A stretch of 5,882 bases of DNA from Spirochaetales bacterium (GTDB taxonomy: Bacteria; Spirochaetota; Spirochaetia; SZUA-6; DRHE01), in assembly GCA_016935715.1 (NCBI GenBank), contig JAFGQJ010000034.1, positions 1 through 5,882 of the forward strand, read 5' to 3'. This document shows, in pieces, positions 4,782 to 5,882 of the stretch. A program made the position numbers and the translations under genes. Below the pieces are notes generated by a model. The model was not told where the DNA came from and ran no database searches. It worked only from the letters and a program-made list of their open reading frames with translations. Position 1 is the first letter of the stretch, and each line of letters begins with the position of its first letter.

Positions 4782-5882
4782 GGATTCTGTTTACCAACAC
4801 CGGACCGTGGGGCACGGGCAGCGCCACGGTGGTCAACGGGGCGATGAACGAGCTGATCCGAAAGGGACACCAGGCGCGGGTCATCTTTCCGGACAGCGGT
4901 TTCCAGTCGCCGGACTTCGACAGGTACTACGACCATCCCGACAGGTTCAGCATCCTGAAGTTCCCCGCAACCTACAACGGGGAAAAGCTCTATACATTTC
5001 CGCTGATCATCACCGATCCCCATCCCCGCAACTTTCCCCACGCCTGGACGTTCAAGGATCTCACCCCCGCCCAGCTGCGGGCTTACATGGGCTACTACGG
5101 CGAGTTCACGGACAAGGTGATCGAAGAGTTCCGGCCCGATGTGATCGAATGCCAGCACATCTGGATCATGGACTACGTGCTGGGCAGGAAAGGATACAGC
5201 TACATCTCCGTGGCTCACCACAGCGATCAGCTGGGATTCCGCTACGACAGGCGGATGCGAAAGTACGCCCGCCGGGCTGCCAGACACGCCTCCTACATCT
5301 TCGCCATCTCCGGGAGCGTCCGGGAGGAGGTCCTGGAGCTCTATCCCGTGGATCCGGGGAGGGTAGTGGTTCTGCCCAACGGCTACGATCAGGCGGTGTT
5401 CCGCAGGGAGGAGGTGGAGCGTGGGAAGCTGCTGGCCCGCTTCGACCTGCAGCGCTATCAGAACACGCCGATCGTCACCTTCGCCGGCAAGATATCGAAA
5501 ACCAAGGGAATCGATGTACTCCTGCGCGCCAACAGGATCATCCAGAGGCAGCGGGAAGCGGCGATCGTGGTTTTCGGAGCGGGTGACCTCGAGGATGTCA
5601 TGAAAGGCATCCCCGACAGGGCATACGAGATGAAAAACGTGCTCATGATGGGTCACCAGACACCGGAAGTGCTGGCGGCCTTTCACAACATCGCCCGGCT
5701 CAGCGTTCTGCCCTCCCGCTCCGAGGGCTTCGGGATCGCCGCTCTGGAGGCCATGGGCTGCGCCGTCCCCCTGGTCGCCACCCGGACCGGAGGGCTGGCC
5801 GGGCTGGTGGTGGGAGGACTGGTTCCCATAGGGGATTACCGGGAGCTGGCGCGGGAAGTGCTGCGGATCCTCTCTCTGCCCG
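4778..5882 (+). CDS. GT4-family glycosyltransferase, 3' end outside window
   Basis: The frame is open from the GTG at 4778 to the last base, giving 368 residues plus one base with no stop. The product is a second GT-B retaining glycosyltransferase. It begins MRILFTNTGPWGTGSATVV, with the acceptor-side glycine loop. VAHHSDQLGF at 145-154 supplies the conserved histidine region, and VVLPNGYDQAVF (about 198-209) is the interdomain strand, with GYD where most relatives have GVD or GID. The donor domain shows FAGKISKTKGID (GK at 237-238, K243), VFGAGDL, and SEGFGIAALEA with the E-x7-E pair E316/E324, then TRTGGLAGLV and the LVPIGDYRELA stretch near the usual C-terminus. Probably only the last few dozen residues are missing. 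It lacks the long insertions of the preceding enzyme, so the two are paralogous in fold but likely make different linkages. The GTGA overlap and ribosome site indicate coupled expression. Confidence 0.93.
   Translation, partial: MRILFTNTGPWGTGSATVVNGAMNELIRKGHQARVIFPDSGFQSPDFDRYYDHPDRFSILKFPATYNGEKLYTFPLIITDPHPRNFPHAWTFKDLTPAQLRAYMGYYGEFTDKVIEEFRPDVIECQHIWIMDYVLGRKGYSYISVAHHSDQLGFRYDRRMRKYARRAARHASYIFAISGSVREEVLELYPVDPGRVVVLPNGYDQAVFRREEVERGKLLARFDLQRYQNTPIVTFAGKISKTKGIDVLLRANRIIQRQREAAIVVFGAGDLEDVMKGIPDRAYEMKNVLMMGHQTPEVLAAFHNIARLSVLPSRSEGFGIAALEAMGCAVPLVATRTGGLAGLVVGGLVPIGDYRELAREVLRILSLP

Noticed and set aside
4748..5686. A 312-codon minus-strand frame and a 259-codon plus-strand frame (4807-5586) over the second glycosyltransferase
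   Set aside because: Both are shadows. The true frame starts at the GTG at 4778 and stays open to the window end with GT4 motifs throughout.
1..5882. CRISPR array, tRNA or rRNA genes, insertion sequences, attachment sites
   Set aside because: No spaced identical repeats, tRNA-like cloverleaf, rRNA sequence, transposase motif or flanking inverted repeats were seen on either strand by reading.

Overview
The window is GC-rich chromosomal DNA from a bacterium, densely coded, with no sign of phage, IS or plasmid functions. Gene content and codon style suggest a deltaproteobacterium of the Desulfuromonadales/Geobacter type. That is an impression from protein character, not a proven assignment. Five real protein genes are present. 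The first (1-798, +) lacks its 5' end and the last (4778 to the end, +) lacks its 3' end.

Layout: (1) 1-798 (+) is the C-terminal part of a spermidine-synthase-like Rossmann methyltransferase-fold protein, of the kind often fused to a membrane transporter domain. (2) 873-1901 (-) is a two-transmembrane potassium channel with a TVGFGE filter and a cytoplasmic RCK (TrkA_N/TrkA_C) regulatory module; it converges on gene 1. (3) 1902-2017 is a divergent control region. It holds three tandem 14-bp repeats, a sigma54-like -24/-12 element facing the channel, a sigma70-like promoter facing the deacetylase, and a small perfect inverted repeat in that promoter's spacer. (4) 2018-3091 (+) is a zinc-dependent class II histone-deacetylase-family amidohydrolase with all catalytic motifs. 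(5) 3099-4781 (+) is a 560-residue GT4 glycosyltransferase with two unusually long insertions. (6) 4778-5882 (+) is a second, more ordinary GT4 glycosyltransferase running off the window end.

The deacetylase and the two glycosyltransferases look like one operon, with a 7-nt gap and then a 4-nt GTGA overlap. The simplest reading is a glycan or glycoconjugate operon whose first gene encodes an amidohydrolase; its substrate cannot be read from the sequence. The channel is a separate, divergently transcribed unit sharing the control region.

The most interesting points are: a well-placed internal ribosome binding site and ATG in the channel gene, at the position equivalent to the internal start that makes free RCK subunits in MthK; the compact repeat-bearing divergent promoter region; the long insertions in the first glycosyltransferase; and the coupling of an HDAC-fold enzyme to glycosyltransferases.
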